This document shows, one piece after another, positions 5,829 to 14,338 of a stretch of DNA of 24,427 bases. Both the position numbers and the translations under genes were made by a program. This DNA is from Burkholderiaceae bacterium. GTDB taxonomy: Bacteria; Pseudomonadota; Gammaproteobacteria; Burkholderiales; Burkholderiaceae_E. The notes beneath the pieces were generated by a model. It saw nothing but the letters and a program-made list of their open reading frames with translations, was not told where the DNA came from and ran no database searches. Within the stretch, counting starts at the first letter, position 1, and each line of letters starts with the position of its first letter. The DNA is taken from positions 1 through 24,427 of the forward strand of contig JAHYJF010000016.1 in assembly GCA_019428955.1 (NCBI GenBank), in the 5' to 3' direction.

Positions 5829-8525
5829 ATGGGATTTGTCGCCGAACGCTATTCGGGATATTTTCGGCGGTCTCTGTTCGCGATCGGACCGGAGTCCGAC
5901 GCCTGCGCCTGGTTGCGGCAGCTGATCGAAGCGCCCATCGACGCGCGCGCGATCACGGCTACTCTGGAGCGCGAAAGCGACGGGGAACCGGCGCCGGTGG
6001 CGCTGCGGCGGATGCGCCGCCTGGTGATGATGGCACTGATGGAACGCGACCTGCGCGCCCTGGCGCCGCTGGTCGAGGTCTGCGCCACCATGACGAGGCT
6101 CGCCGAGATCGCCACCGCGACCGCGCTCGACGCGGCGATGGCCGAGGTCGCCGAGTCCCACGGCGTGCCGCTGGACCGCGCCGGAGCGCCCCAGGACCTG
6201 CTCGCGGTCGGCATGGGCAAGGGCGGGGCCGACGAGCTCAATGTGTCCTCGGACCTCGACCTGGTGTTCGTCTTTCGCGAGGAAGGCGTCACCAGCGGGG
6301 TCCAGCCCAATGGCCAGCCGACCCGGCGCGGGAGCCTGGATACCAGTGACTTCTTCACCCGGGTGGCGCGCCGCGCCAGCGCGATCCTGTCGGAGAACAC
6401 CGCCGACGGATTCGTGTTTCGGGTTGATACCCGGCTGCGGCCGAATGGCGACTCGGGGCCGCTGGTCGTTTCGCTGTCGATGCTCGAGGAGTACTTCTAC
6501 GCCCAGGGGCGGGAATGGGAGCGCTTCGCCTGGCTCAAAGCGCGGGTGATCGCGGCCAGTTCGGTGGCCGGCGCCGAGGCCCGCGAGCGCGACGATGCCG
6601 CGCTGACCAGAGTGGTTCAGCCCTTTGTGTTTCGTCGCTACATCGACTACGACGTCTTCGCCGGGCTGCGCGACCTCCACGGCATGATCCGCGCCGAAGC
6701 CGCGCGGCGCGATTTCCGCCACGCCGGCACCCGGGACGTGAAACTCGGACGCGGCGGCATCCGCGAAATCGAATTCGCCGCCCAGCTGTTCGAAATCGTC
6801 CGCGGCGGTCGCGATCTCGACCTGCGCGACCGCGCCACCTTGCCGACTCTGGCGGTGCTGGGCGAGCGCAACCTGCTGCCGAGCGCCGAGGCGCAGGGAC
6901 TGGCCAAGGCCTACGGCTTGTTGCGCCGGGTCGAACACGCGATCCAGTACCGCGAGGACGAACAGAGTCATCGGCTGCCCGCCGACGCTCAGGTGCGCGA
7001 GGAGGTGGCAGCGATGATCGGCTTGACCCGCGAGCAGCTTGAGAGCGAACTTGAGCAGGCCTGCGGGCTGGTCGAGCGGGTCTTCAATGACCTGCTGGCC
7101 GAACCGGAATCGGAGCATGCGGGCGGCGCCAATGGCTGCGATGAACTGTCCGAAGCGCTCGACCCTGACACCGCGCGACGTTTCGAGAGTTTTCGCGAGG
7201 GCCCGCGCTATCGCGCCGCGCGCCCCGACGCCCGGCGCTCGATCGACGCGCTGTTCGCTGAGGCCCGCCGCCGCGGCACCGGGCCCACCGGGCTGAGCCG
7301 GCTGATCGACCTGCTTGAAACCGTCTGCCGGCGGCCGGCATACCTGGCGCTCATGGTGCAGTTTCCCCACGCTTTCGAGCGGGTGCTGCAAATACTGGGG
7401 CAATCGCGATGGGCCGCCGAATACCTGATCCGCCATCCGATCGTGCTCGACGAACTGCTCGACGGCAACTTGCAGGAGCCGGTCGACTACGGCGCCTGGC
7501 AGAGCATGGTCAACGCCCGGCTCGACAGCGCGCTGATCGACGGCGCCCCCGACGTCGAGCTGCAGATGGACATGGTGCGCGAATCGCACCATTCGCAGCT
7601 CTTCCGGCTGCTGGCGCAGGATTTGGCAGGATCACTCAGCGTCGAGCGCCTCGCCGACCACCTCAGCGACCTGGCCGATCGGGTGATTGAGATCGCCATC
7701 GCTCGGGTCTGGCCCCAGCTGCGGCTGCGGTTTTGCGACCATCCGCGCTTCGCGGTGATCGGCTACGGCCGGCTGGGCGGCAAGGAACTGGGCTACGCCT
7801 CAGACCTCGATCTGGTGTTTCTCTACGACGACGACGACGAGCGCGCACCCCAGGCCTACGCGCTGCTCGCCCAGCGCGTCTCGGCGTGGCTGTCGACCCG
7901 CACCGCCGCGGGACAGCTCTTTGAGATCGACCTCCGGCTTCGTCCCAACGGCAATGCCGGGCTGATGGTCTCGAGCGTGCGGGCCTTCGAGGAGTACCAG
8001 AAGGAATCGGCCTGGGTGTGGGAGCACCAGGCGCTCAGCCGGGCCCGCTTCTGTTGCGGCGATACCCAGGTTGGTGCCGCTTTCGAGAGAATCCGGCGCG
8101 AGATCCTGCAGATCGAACGGGGCCCCGCGACGCTGCGCGAAGAAGTGCTCAAGATGCGTGAGCGCATGCACGACGGGCACCCCAACCGCAGCGAGCTGTT
8201 CGACTTGAAGCACGACCGGGGCGGAATGGTCGACATCGAATTCGCCGTCCAGTACCTGGTGTTGCTCCATGCCCGCAGCCACCCGCGGCTGCTCGACAAC
8301 GTCGGCAACATCGCACTGCTTGGGCGCGCCGCCGAAGAAGGTCTGATCAAGGCCGCGGCTGCGGCCGAGGTCGCCGACGCCTACCGCCGCTACCGCCGGC
8401 TGCAACATGCGTTGCGGCTCGACAACTCCGGAGAATACGCGCGCATCGAGCCCGCCGAAGTCGCTGCCGAGGTGGATGCGGTAACGCGCCTGTGGGATTC
8501 AATCTTTGCACAAGCGGCGCGCTAG
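5829..8525 (+). CDS. glnE: Bifunctional glutamine synthetase adenylyltransferase/adenylyl-removing enzyme
   Basis: An 898-residue protein with the two nucleotidyltransferase halves expected of GlnE. The N-terminal (adenylyl-removing) site is at residues 128-147, with ELNVSSDLDLVF supplying the acidic pair D142 and D144. The C-terminal (adenylyl-transferring) site is at 645-666, reading GYGRLGGKELGYASDLDL with D659 and D661. The downstream helical block conserved in each half is present as RGGIREIEF and RGGMVDIEF. GlnE adds or removes AMP on GlnA in response to PII (GlnB) and glutamine, setting nitrogen assimilation. In the N-terminal site the usual GMGKLGG reads GMGKGGA, a mild deviation. It is divergent from yhdP and convergent with the MFS gene (21-bp gap). 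Start ATG at 5829 gives normal family length. Confidence 0.97.
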   Translation: MGFVAERYSGYFRRSLFAIGPESDACAWLRQLIEAPIDARAITATLERESDGEPAPVALRRMRRLVMMALMERDLRALAPLVEVCATMTRLAEIATATALDAAMAEVAESHGVPLDRAGAPQDLLAVGMGKGGADELNVSSDLDLVFVFREEGVTSGVQPNGQPTRRGSLDTSDFFTRVARRASAILSENTADGFVFRVDTRLRPNGDSGPLVVSLSMLEEYFYAQGREWERFAWLKARVIAASSVAGAEARERDDAALTRVVQPFVFRRYIDYDVFAGLRDLHGMIRAEAARRDFRHAGTRDVKLGRGGIREIEFAAQLFEIVRGGRDLDLRDRATLPTLAVLGERNLLPSAEAQGLAKAYGLLRRVEHAIQYREDEQSHRLPADAQVREEVAAMIGLTREQLESELEQACGLVERVFNDLLAEPESEHAGGANGCDELSEALDPDTARRFESFREGPRYRAARPDARRSIDALFAEARRRGTGPTGLSRLIDLLETVCRRPAYLALMVQFPHAFERVLQILGQSRWAAEYLIRHPIVLDELLDGNLQEPVDYGAWQSMVNARLDSALIDGAPDVELQMDMVRESHHSQLFRLLAQDLAGSLSVERLADHLSDLADRVIEIAIARVWPQLRLRFCDHPRFAVIGYGRLGGKELGYASDLDLVFLYDDDDERAPQAYALLAQRVSAWLSTRTAAGQLFEIDLRLRPNGNAGLMVSSVRAFEEYQKESAWVWEHQALSRARFCCGDTQVGAAFERIRREILQIERGPATLREEVLKMRERMHDGHPNRSELFDLKHDRGGMVDIEFAVQYLVLLHARSHPRLLDNVGNIALLGRAAEEGLIKAAAAAEVADAYRRYRRLQHALRLDNSGEYARIEPAEVAAEVDAVTRLWDSIFAQAAR

Positions 8526-8546
8526 CACCGCTGCCTGCAGGGACTA

Positions 8547-9803
8547 CTAGTCGCCCGCAACCACCTCGGGAGCCGCCGCGGCGGGAATCGACACCACCGG
8601 CTGCTCATGACGCCAGCCGAAGCGGTAGGCCAGCCACAGCACCGCCAGGAACGCCGCCAGCACGAACGGGAGCGCGACCCAGTTGAGCAACTGCCAACCG
8701 TTGGCGACCAACAAGGCTCCCGAAGACGCCGATGAGGTGACCATCGTCGTGAACACACAGGCATCCGTAAAGCCCTGCACGCGGTTCTTCTCGGGGCCGG
8801 AATACTGGTAGGTGATCAGGGTGGTCCCGCCGATGTACATGAAATTCCAGCCCACGCCCAGCAGCACCAGGGCGACCAGGAAATGCTCCATCCCGGTCCC
8901 CGACAGCGCCACCGCGATGCAGGCCAGGTTGAGCAGGACACCTGCCAGGATCACCCGCAAAGCGCCGAAGCGCGCGATCAGAGCGCCGGTCACGAAGCCC
9001 GGTGCGTACATCCCGATCACGTGCCACTCGAGTACCAGACCCGCCTGCGCGAAGCTATGGTGGTGCAGCGTCATGGCCAGCGGGGTCGCCACCATCAGCA
9101 GGTTCATTACCCCGTAGGAGACCGCGCAGCAGATGATCGCGATCCGTAACACCGCCGGCTGGAGCAATTCGCGCAGCGGCCGGAGCTGACCAGCGGCCGC
9201 CTGTTCGGTCGGCTTGGGCAGGTGCAGCAGTTGGGCCAGCAACAGCGACAACAGGGCCATAACGCCCAGCGCCAGGTAGGTTCCCAGGTACTGGGTCGAC
9301 AGCCAGCCCCGCGACCATCCGGCCAGCGTCGGACCGAGAACCCCGCCGGCGATCCCTCCCGCGAGCACCAGCGAGATCGCCTTGGCACGGAAAGTGGGGC
9401 GGTAGGCATCGGCCACGTCGGCAGCGGCGAAGCGGTAGCTGATGCCAAAAGCGTTGAAGCCGCCGCACACGAAGGTTGCCAGGCACAACAGCCAGAGTGA
9501 GGCGCTGTACACCGCCAACCCTGCCAGCGCCGCGCCGACGGCCATCACCAGGGCACCCAGCGTATAACCGCGGCGCCGGCCCAGCCGCGCCATCAGCGCC
9601 GCCGCCGGTATCGCCCACAGGGCGGCGCCCAGCACGTAGCCGGTCACCGGCAGCGTGGCGAGCAACTTGTTGTCGGCCAGCGTGAACCCGACCAGCCCGT
9701 TGATCGCTACGAACGACACGTTGACGATCAGCAATAGGGCCTGCATGGTGGCCAGCAATCCCACCTGGAACCCGAGGCTCTGCCTGACCGGCGACCGTCG
9801 CAT
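8547..9803 (-). CDS. Major facilitator superfamily transporter, substrate unknown
   Basis: A 418-residue integral membrane protein with about 12 hydrophobic segments. Between the second and third is the MFS signature-like loop MARLGRRRGYTLG (GxxxDRxGRR region in variant form), and a weaker counterpart, ARFGALRV, appears in the second half. The central cytoplasmic loop (around LPKPTEQAAAGQLRPLREL) separates two six-helix bundles. The start was taken as the ATG at 9801-9803 (MRRSPVRQSLGF); upstream codons in frame run into the divergent ilvE coding region and look non-coding. Nothing in the neighbourhood (glnE convergent, ilvE divergent) reveals the substrate. I do not assign it to a named subfamily. 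There is no periplasmic-binding partner. Confidence 0.88.
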   Translation of the reverse strand: MRRSPVRQSLGFQVGLLATMQALLLIVNVSFVAINGLVGFTLADNKLLATLPVTGYVLGAALWAIPAAALMARLGRRRGYTLGALVMAVGAALAGLAVYSASLWLLCLATFVCGGFNAFGISYRFAAADVADAYRPTFRAKAISLVLAGGIAGGVLGPTLAGWSRGWLSTQYLGTYLALGVMALLSLLLAQLLHLPKPTEQAAAGQLRPLRELLQPAVLRIAIICCAVSYGVMNLLMVATPLAMTLHHHSFAQAGLVLEWHVIGMYAPGFVTGALIARFGALRVILAGVLLNLACIAVALSGTGMEHFLVALVLLGVGWNFMYIGGTTLITYQYSGPEKNRVQGFTDACVFTTMVTSSASSGALLVANGWQLLNWVALPFVLAAFLAVLWLAYRFGWRHEQPVVSIPAAAAPEVVAGD

Positions 9804-9857
9804 CACGCTAGTGTAGCAACGGCCGCAGTCCGCCACCTCAGGGGCGCGATGATTCGC

Positions 9858-9863
9858 TAGAAT
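9858..9863 (+). promoter_or_regulatory. Candidate -10 element of ilvE
   Basis: TAGAAT lies 49 bp upstream of the ilvE ATG in the 109-bp space shared with the divergent MFS gene. The hexamer at ideal -35 spacing (ACCTCA) is poor. The match to the glnE -10 region (CTAGAAT in both) is the main support. Confidence 0.35.
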
Positions 9864-9912
9864 TACGGATTGGCCGCCGTTCGCTGCGACCGCACATTGA
9901 GCAGGGGAATTG

Positions 9913-10836
9913 ATGAACGCAATCTCTGACCGCGATGGTCTGATCTGGTTCGACGGCAAGATGGTCGACTGGCGCTCGGCCAATATCCACGTCCTGACCC
10001 ACACGCTGCACTACGGGATGGGGGTGTTCGAGGGTGTGCGCGCGTACAAGACCGCGCAGGGATCGGCGATCTTCCGACTCGCCGAGCACACCAAGCGGTT
10101 GTTCAACTCCGCCAAGATTCTCGGGCTGACGATCCCCTACTCGTACGAAGAGATCGCCCAGGCGCAGAAAGACGTGGTGCGAGAGAACCACCTCGAATCC
10201 TGCTATCTGCGCCCGCTGGTGTGGGTTGGCTCGGAGAAGCTCGGATTGTCGCCCACCGGCAACACCATCCATGTCGCGATCGCGGGCTGGGCCTGGGGCG
10301 CCTACCTCGGTGAGGAAGGAATGGCCAAGGGCATCCGGGTCAAGACTTCGTCGTTCACGCGTCACCATGTCAACATCTCTCTGGTCCGTGCCAAGGCTTG
10401 CGGCTACTACATCAATTCGATCCTGGCGCATCAGGAAGCGGCGGCCGACGGCTACGACGAGGCGCTGCTGCTCGACACTGAGGGTTACATCTCCGAGGGC
10501 CCGGGCGAGAACGTATTTGTCGTTCGCAACGGCACGATCTATACCCCCGATGTGGCCTCCTGCCTCGACGGCATCACGCGCAACTCGGTGCTGGCGATGG
10601 CCCGCGACCTGGGCATTCCCGTGGTCGAGAAGCGCATCACGCGCGACGAGATGTACTGCTGCGACGAGGCGTTCTTCAGCGGCACCGCAGCCGAGATCAC
10701 CCCGATTCGCGAACTCGACAACCGGACCATCGGCGAAGGGCGGCGGGGACCGATCACGGAGCAGATCCAGTCGCTGTTCTTCAAGGTGGTGGCCGGCGAA
10801 GACGAGCGCTACCGCGACTGGCTCGCCCACGTCTGA
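9913..10836 (+). CDS. ilvE: Branched-chain amino acid aminotransferase
   Basis: A 307-residue fold-type IV PLP aminotransferase, family length. It catalyses the last, reversible transamination of leucine, isoleucine and valine with glutamate. Visible blocks are HYGMGVFEGVRAY (residues 33-45), the PLP lysine K161 in VRAKACGYYINSILA, the phosphate-binding region SEGPGENVFVV, and FFSGTAAEITPI near the end. The ATG at 9913 was preferred over the TTG immediately before it because AGGGGA (9903-9908) sits 4 bp upstream and the family begins at this point. The zf-CHCC mini-protein follows 34 bp downstream, a pairing I recall as common in betaproteobacteria. No leader peptide rich in Ile, Val or Leu is visible upstream, so attenuation is not apparent here. 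Confidence 0.97.
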   Translation: MNAISDRDGLIWFDGKMVDWRSANIHVLTHTLHYGMGVFEGVRAYKTAQGSAIFRLAEHTKRLFNSAKILGLTIPYSYEEIAQAQKDVVRENHLESCYLRPLVWVGSEKLGLSPTGNTIHVAIAGWAWGAYLGEEGMAKGIRVKTSSFTRHHVNISLVRAKACGYYINSILAHQEAAADGYDEALLLDTEGYISEGPGENVFVVRNGTIYTPDVASCLDGITRNSVLAMARDLGIPVVEKRITRDEMYCCDEAFFSGTAAEITPIRELDNRTIGEGRRGPITEQIQSLFFKVVAGEDERYRDWLAHV

Positions 10837-10870
10837 GCCCAAGCGCCACATTCCTGGAGCAATCACGACC

Positions 10871-11071
10871 ATGACCGAAGCGAAAACCGGGACGTTTGTC
10901 GAACTCGACGCCTCCGACCTGCCAGTCTGCTGCCCGAACCGCAAGGCCGCCCTCTGGAGCTCCCATCCCCGGGTGTTCCTCAAGGTCGCCGACAACGGCG
11001 AGGCCCACTGCCCGTACTGCGGCGCGGCCTACCGGATCGACCCCGAGAAGCTCGCCCACGCAGCGCACTGA
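10871..11071 (+). CDS. Zinc-finger (zf-CHCC) domain mini-protein
   Basis: A 66-residue protein. Likely zinc ligands are C20 or C21, H32, C47 and C50, the last two in the knuckle HCPYCGAAYRI. This is the zf-CHCC pattern shared with the mitochondrial complex I accessory subunit NDUFS6 and with small bacterial proteins often encoded next to ilvE. The bacterial proteins have no firmly established role as far as I know. The ATG at 10871 has a GGAG (10856-10859) upstream, at long spacing of 11 nt. It is 34 bp after ilvE, probably in the same transcript. The CC doublet leaves the first ligand ambiguous. Confidence 0.9.
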   Translation: MTEAKTGTFVELDASDLPVCCPNRKAALWSSHPRVFLKVADNGEAHCPYCGAAYRIDPEKLAHAAH

Positions 11072-11122
11072 AGCGCCACGCCGGTGTCGGGATCGCCGCC
11101 AATCGCGCCATCCCGCTCCGGC

Positions 11123-12154
11123 ATGACCAGTGCCGGGCAGTTCCTCGTGGACCAGGCGCCACCGGCGGAGTTCACACACTATCGTGCGCCACCGTGGCTG
11201 CGTGGCCAGCACGCGCAGACCATCTACCCGGCGCTGTTTCTGCCGCGCCCCCGGGTGGCATACCGCCGCGAGCGCTGGACCTTGCCCGACGGGGATTTTA
11301 TCGACGTCGATTTCGCCCGCCAGCCGGGGCTCCCGGAGCCGGACGCCGCGACGCCACTGGTGGTGCTGCTGCACGGACTGGAAGGCAGCTCGCACAGCCA
11401 CTACGCCCAGGCAGCAATGCACGTGGTGCTGGAGCGCGGCTGGCGGGGCGCCGTGGTGCACTGGCGCGGCTGCGGCGGCGAGATCAACCTTGCTCCCCGG
11501 GCCTATCACTCCGGCGAAACCGACGACATCGACTGGGCCTTCCGGCGACTCGCAACGCCCCCCGCCGCGATGTTCGCAATCGGCGTCTCGCTGGGTGGCA
11601 ACGCGCTGCTCAAGTGGCTTGGCGAGCGCGGCGGCAGCGCGTCGCCACTGCTGGCAGGCGCCGTGGCAGTTTCTGCGCCCCACGATCTGCAGGCGGGCGC
11701 GATAGCGCTCGCGCGCGGATTCAACCTCCTCTACACCCATAACTTCCTGCGCACGCTCAAACGCAAGAGCCTGCTGAAGCTCGCCCAGTACCCGGGACTG
11801 TTTGACCGCGAGCGGCTGTTGCGGGCGCGAACCTTCCACGATTTCGACGACCTGGTGACTGCCCCGCTGCACGGGTTTGCCAGCTGCTACGACTACTGGG
11901 AGCGTTGTTCCAGCAAGCGCTTTGTCGCGGCGATCCGCACCCCGACGCTGATCGTCAACGCCCGCAACGATCCGTTCCTGCCCGCCAGTGCGCTGATCGC
12001 CCCGTCCTCGGTCCCGGACGACGTTCGCCTCTGTTATCCCGCTGAAGGAGGGCACGCCGGATTCCCGGTCGGCAATTTTCCGGGCCGGATCGATGCGATC
12101 GGGCGCGGCGCCCTTGAGTTCTTCGCGCCCCTGGCGCCGGCCCCGGGCGGGTGA
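11123..12154 (+). CDS. YheT-family alpha/beta hydrolase
   Basis: A 343-residue alpha/beta hydrolase of the YheT (UPF0017) type. Visible features are the N-terminal PPWLRGQHAQTIYP block, the oxyanion-region motif LLHGLEGSS (residues 82-90), RGCGGE (115-120), the nucleophile elbow GVSLGG with S156, an acid in NARNDPFLPA, and a C-terminal His in GGHAGF. The physiological substrate of bacterial members is unclear; esterase activity is known for relatives. The ATG at 11123 was chosen because the family starts shortly before the WLRG block. A GTG at 11084 would add 13 residues, and neither start has a convincing Shine-Dalgarno. It lies 51 bp after the zf-CHCC gene, so possibly cotranscribed, and converges with bepA (18-bp gap). 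Confidence 0.9.
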   Translation: MTSAGQFLVDQAPPAEFTHYRAPPWLRGQHAQTIYPALFLPRPRVAYRRERWTLPDGDFIDVDFARQPGLPEPDAATPLVVLLHGLEGSSHSHYAQAAMHVVLERGWRGAVVHWRGCGGEINLAPRAYHSGETDDIDWAFRRLATPPAAMFAIGVSLGGNALLKWLGERGGSASPLLAGAVAVSAPHDLQAGAIALARGFNLLYTHNFLRTLKRKSLLKLAQYPGLFDRERLLRARTFHDFDDLVTAPLHGFASCYDYWERCSSKRFVAAIRTPTLIVNARNDPFLPASALIAPSSVPDDVRLCYPAEGGHAGFPVGNFPGRIDAIGRGALEFFAPLAPAPGG

Positions 12155-12172
12155 GGGCAAGCCTGCTCGCCG

Positions 12173-13732
12173 CTAGCCGTTGGGGCGCTGTCCCTTGCTG
12201 TCTTCCTGTTCGCGGCGCAATTCCCGCTCGAGTTCGCGCAGGCGGGCGTCGATCCTCGAGGCAGTGTAGAAGTCCAGCTGCGGCGAAGTGCGCGCCATCT
12301 TGAGTTGTTCGATCGCCGCCGGCCAGGCACCGGCGAGTGCGTACTGCTCGGCCGTGGCACGGTGCGCCAGCGCAACCTTGCCGAGCGCGTTCTGGGCCTC
12401 GGCGAGCATCTTCCAGAGCCGGGTGTCCTTGGGCCACTCGCGCAGGCGCTCGGTCAGGTAGTCCGCCGCCGCCTGGTAATCGCGCAGCTCGAGCAGCGCC
12501 CGGGAGCGCAGGTGCGCGAGCGCTCGCACGTGCGGCCAGCGCCCCACGGCCTCGTCGGCGAGCACGAGCGCGGACTTGGTCGCGCCCGAGTCGAGCGCGA
12601 CTTGCAGCCCGAGCTGCGCCAGGTATTCTTGCCCCGCCGGCAGCAGCGGCCGCGCCCGCTCGAGGGCCAGGCGGGCGCCGGCGAAATCGCGCTGCGCGTT
12701 GGCAATCACCGCGATGCCGTACCAGCGTAGCCCCCGGGCGGTGTCGGAGTCCTGGTCGAGGGACGATTCAAGCTGGGCACGGGCGCGTCGCAGGCCATCG
12801 ACCCCGGTATCGGCAAGGGCCCTCAGTCGCGCCCGCACGAGCTCAAACGCAAGCTGGTCCTGCAGCGACACCGGCTTGCTGGCCGAACCGGCAATTTCCT
12901 GCACCCGGCCCTGGATGTCGGCCATGCGATTGGAAGTGAGCGGGTGAGTTCGCAGGTACTCCGGGGCTCCGCCCTCATAAAGACGCGACGCCTTCTGCAG
13001 TCGCTCGAAGAAATTGACCATGTCAGGGGGATAGAAACCGGCCCCCACCAGGGTCTCGAGCCCGATGCGGTCGGCCTCGCGCTCGGCGTCGCGCGAAAAG
13101 CCCAGCATCTGGTGCATCTGCACCGACTCCCCCAGCGAGACGATCCCGCCGATCGCCTGCGGGTTGGAACGTGCCGCGAGCACCGCGAGGACCAGCGCGG
13201 CGATCGAGAAGATTGAACTCTGGCGCGCGCGCTCGAACATCCGCGCTATATGGCGCTGGGTGATGTGCGCCATCTCGTGGGCCAGCACGGAAGCCAGCTC
13301 GGATTCCGACTGCGCGGCTACTATCAGGCCGCTGTGCACGCCGATGAACCCGCCGGGCAGCGCGAAGGCGTTGAGGGTCGGATCGCCCACCAGGAAGAGC
13401 TCGAACTTCTGGTCGTCGGGGCCGTTACGGGCCGTGAGGCGGGCCGCCAGGGAATTCAGGTAATCGGTGCCCTGGACGTCGTCCATGACCTCGCCGCTGC
13501 GCCGCAGATCGCGCATGATCTCCTCGCCGATGCGGTGTTCGAGCAGCGGCGAGAGCTCGCCGCCGCCGGGGTCCCCCAGTTGGGGCAACGGCCCCGGCTG
13601 GGCCAGCAGCAGGGGTGGCTCGGCCCCGAGCGTGAGCGCGAGGCAAATGCACGCGGCAGAGCGCCAGCGACGCGGTTTCGCCGCGCGCGGCGCAGCGGCG
13701 GCAGGATCCCTCGCAACAGAGGGCAAGGACAT
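12173..13732 (-). CDS. bepA: Periplasmic M48 metalloprotease with TPR repeats (BepA/YfgC type)
   Basis: A 519-residue protein: signal peptide (basic RRWR followed by a hydrophobic stretch and an LLLAQ cleavage-like site, about residues 22-45), M48 protease domain and C-terminal TPR region. The zinc motif HEMAH is at residues 152-156, with a third ligand Glu in SRDAEREADRIG. BepA-type proteases act in the periplasm, assisting LptD assembly and degrading misfolded outer-membrane proteins at the BAM complex. The TPR part runs from about residue 270 to the charged C-terminus. Start: the ATG at 13730-13732 has an AGGGAG Shine-Dalgarno (13740-13745) at 7 nt; an in-frame ATG at 13765 has none and would bury the signal peptide further. 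It diverges from moaC across 84 bp. Confidence 0.93.
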   Translation of the reverse strand: MSLPSVARDPAAAAPRAAKPRRWRSAACICLALTLGAEPPLLLAQPGPLPQLGDPGGGELSPLLEHRIGEEIMRDLRRSGEVMDDVQGTDYLNSLAARLTARNGPDDQKFELFLVGDPTLNAFALPGGFIGVHSGLIVAAQSESELASVLAHEMAHITQRHIARMFERARQSSIFSIAALVLAVLAARSNPQAIGGIVSLGESVQMHQMLGFSRDAEREADRIGLETLVGAGFYPPDMVNFFERLQKASRLYEGGAPEYLRTHPLTSNRMADIQGRVQEIAGSASKPVSLQDQLAFELVRARLRALADTGVDGLRRARAQLESSLDQDSDTARGLRWYGIAVIANAQRDFAGARLALERARPLLPAGQEYLAQLGLQVALDSGATKSALVLADEAVGRWPHVRALAHLRSRALLELRDYQAAADYLTERLREWPKDTRLWKMLAEAQNALGKVALAHRATAEQYALAGAWPAAIEQLKMARTSPQLDFYTASRIDARLRELERELRREQEDSKGQRPNG

Positions 13733-13787
13733 CGAGGCACTCCCTACAAGATCGAGGCCGGCCATCAGCGTAACGGCCCGGCCCGGT

Positions 13788-13793
13788 TATGAT
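13788..13793 (+). promoter_or_regulatory. Candidate -10 element of moaC
   Basis: TATGAT, five of six consensus bases, lies 23 bp upstream of the moaC ATG. AGGA (13804-13807) is a plausible Shine-Dalgarno 9 bp before the ATG. No good -35 is visible at the expected distance. Confidence 0.45.
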
Positions 13794-13816
13794 AGCCATA
13801 GTCAGGATCGAGCCCC

Positions 13817-14338
13817 ATGAGCGACCAACTTACCCACTTTGACTCCTCCGGCAAGGCCCACATGGTTGATGTCGCCGACAAGAACGTCACCCACCGGGTG
13901 GCGATCGCCGTTGGCTCAATCCGGATGAAAGCGGAAACACTGGCGCTGATCATTTCCGGCACCGCCAGCAAGGGCGATGTCATCGGCGTGGCGCGGATTG
14001 CCGCCATCCAGGGCGCCAAGCGCACCGCCGAGCTGATTCCGCTGTGCCACCCGATCGCGCTGACCCGCGTCGCGGTCGATTTTGAGATCGACGACCAGAA
14101 TCCAGCGGTGCATTGTCGCGCCACAGTCGAATGCCGTGGCCAGACCGGCGTCGAGATGGAGGCGCTGACCGCGGTGCAGGTCGGCCTGCTCACGATCTAC
14201 GACATGTGCAAGGCGGTCGATCGCGGGATGACCATCACCGACGTCCGGCTGCTGGAAAAACACGGCGGGAAGTCAGGCCGCTGGGCCGCACCAGGATCAG
14301 CTGCGCGAACGACAGCATCCTCTTGGCCGAGGGCGTGA
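13817..14338 (+). CDS. moaC: Cyclic pyranopterin monophosphate synthase MoaC with aberrant C-terminal tail
   Basis: A 173-residue protein. With MoaA, MoaC converts GTP to cyclic pyranopterin monophosphate, the first intermediate of molybdenum cofactor synthesis. The family core is complete: SKGDV with K52, LIPLCHP with H78, GVEMEALTA with E113 and E115, and TIYDMCKAVD with D129 and K132, ending in the conserved GGKSG (150-154). E. coli MoaC is 161 residues and ends shortly after GGKSG. Here about 19 residues (RWAAPGSAARTTASSWPRA) follow that resemble nothing in the family. They are read antisense to the decayed GAF-GGDEF gene. All catalytic residues precede the tail, so the enzyme is probably functional. 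Confidence 0.95.
   Translation: MSDQLTHFDSSGKAHMVDVADKNVTHRVAIAVGSIRMKAETLALIISGTASKGDVIGVARIAAIQGAKRTAELIPLCHPIALTRVAVDFEIDDQNPAVHCRATVECRGQTGVEMEALTAVQVGLLTIYDMCKAVDRGMTITDVRLLEKHGGKSGRWAAPGSAARTTASSWPRA

Noticed and set aside
5823..7592. A 589-codon open frame on the minus strand opposite glnE
   Set aside because: glnE is unmistakable on the plus strand; high GC leaves few stop codons antisense, and the protein shows no recognisable domain and reads as low-complexity antisense.
9804..9912. Branched-chain amino acid leader peptide before ilvE
   Set aside because: No short frame with clustered Leu, Ile or Val codons and no terminator hairpin were found in the 109-bp gap.
9804..10004. N-terminal extension of the MFS gene into ilvE
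   Set aside because: The extra residues overlap the ilvE coding start in antisense and lack hydrophobic or family character; the ATG at 9803 gives a standard MFS N-terminus.
13733..13765. Upstream ATG of bepA adding 11 residues
   Set aside because: It has no Shine-Dalgarno, whereas the ATG at 13732 has AGGGAG at 7 nt.
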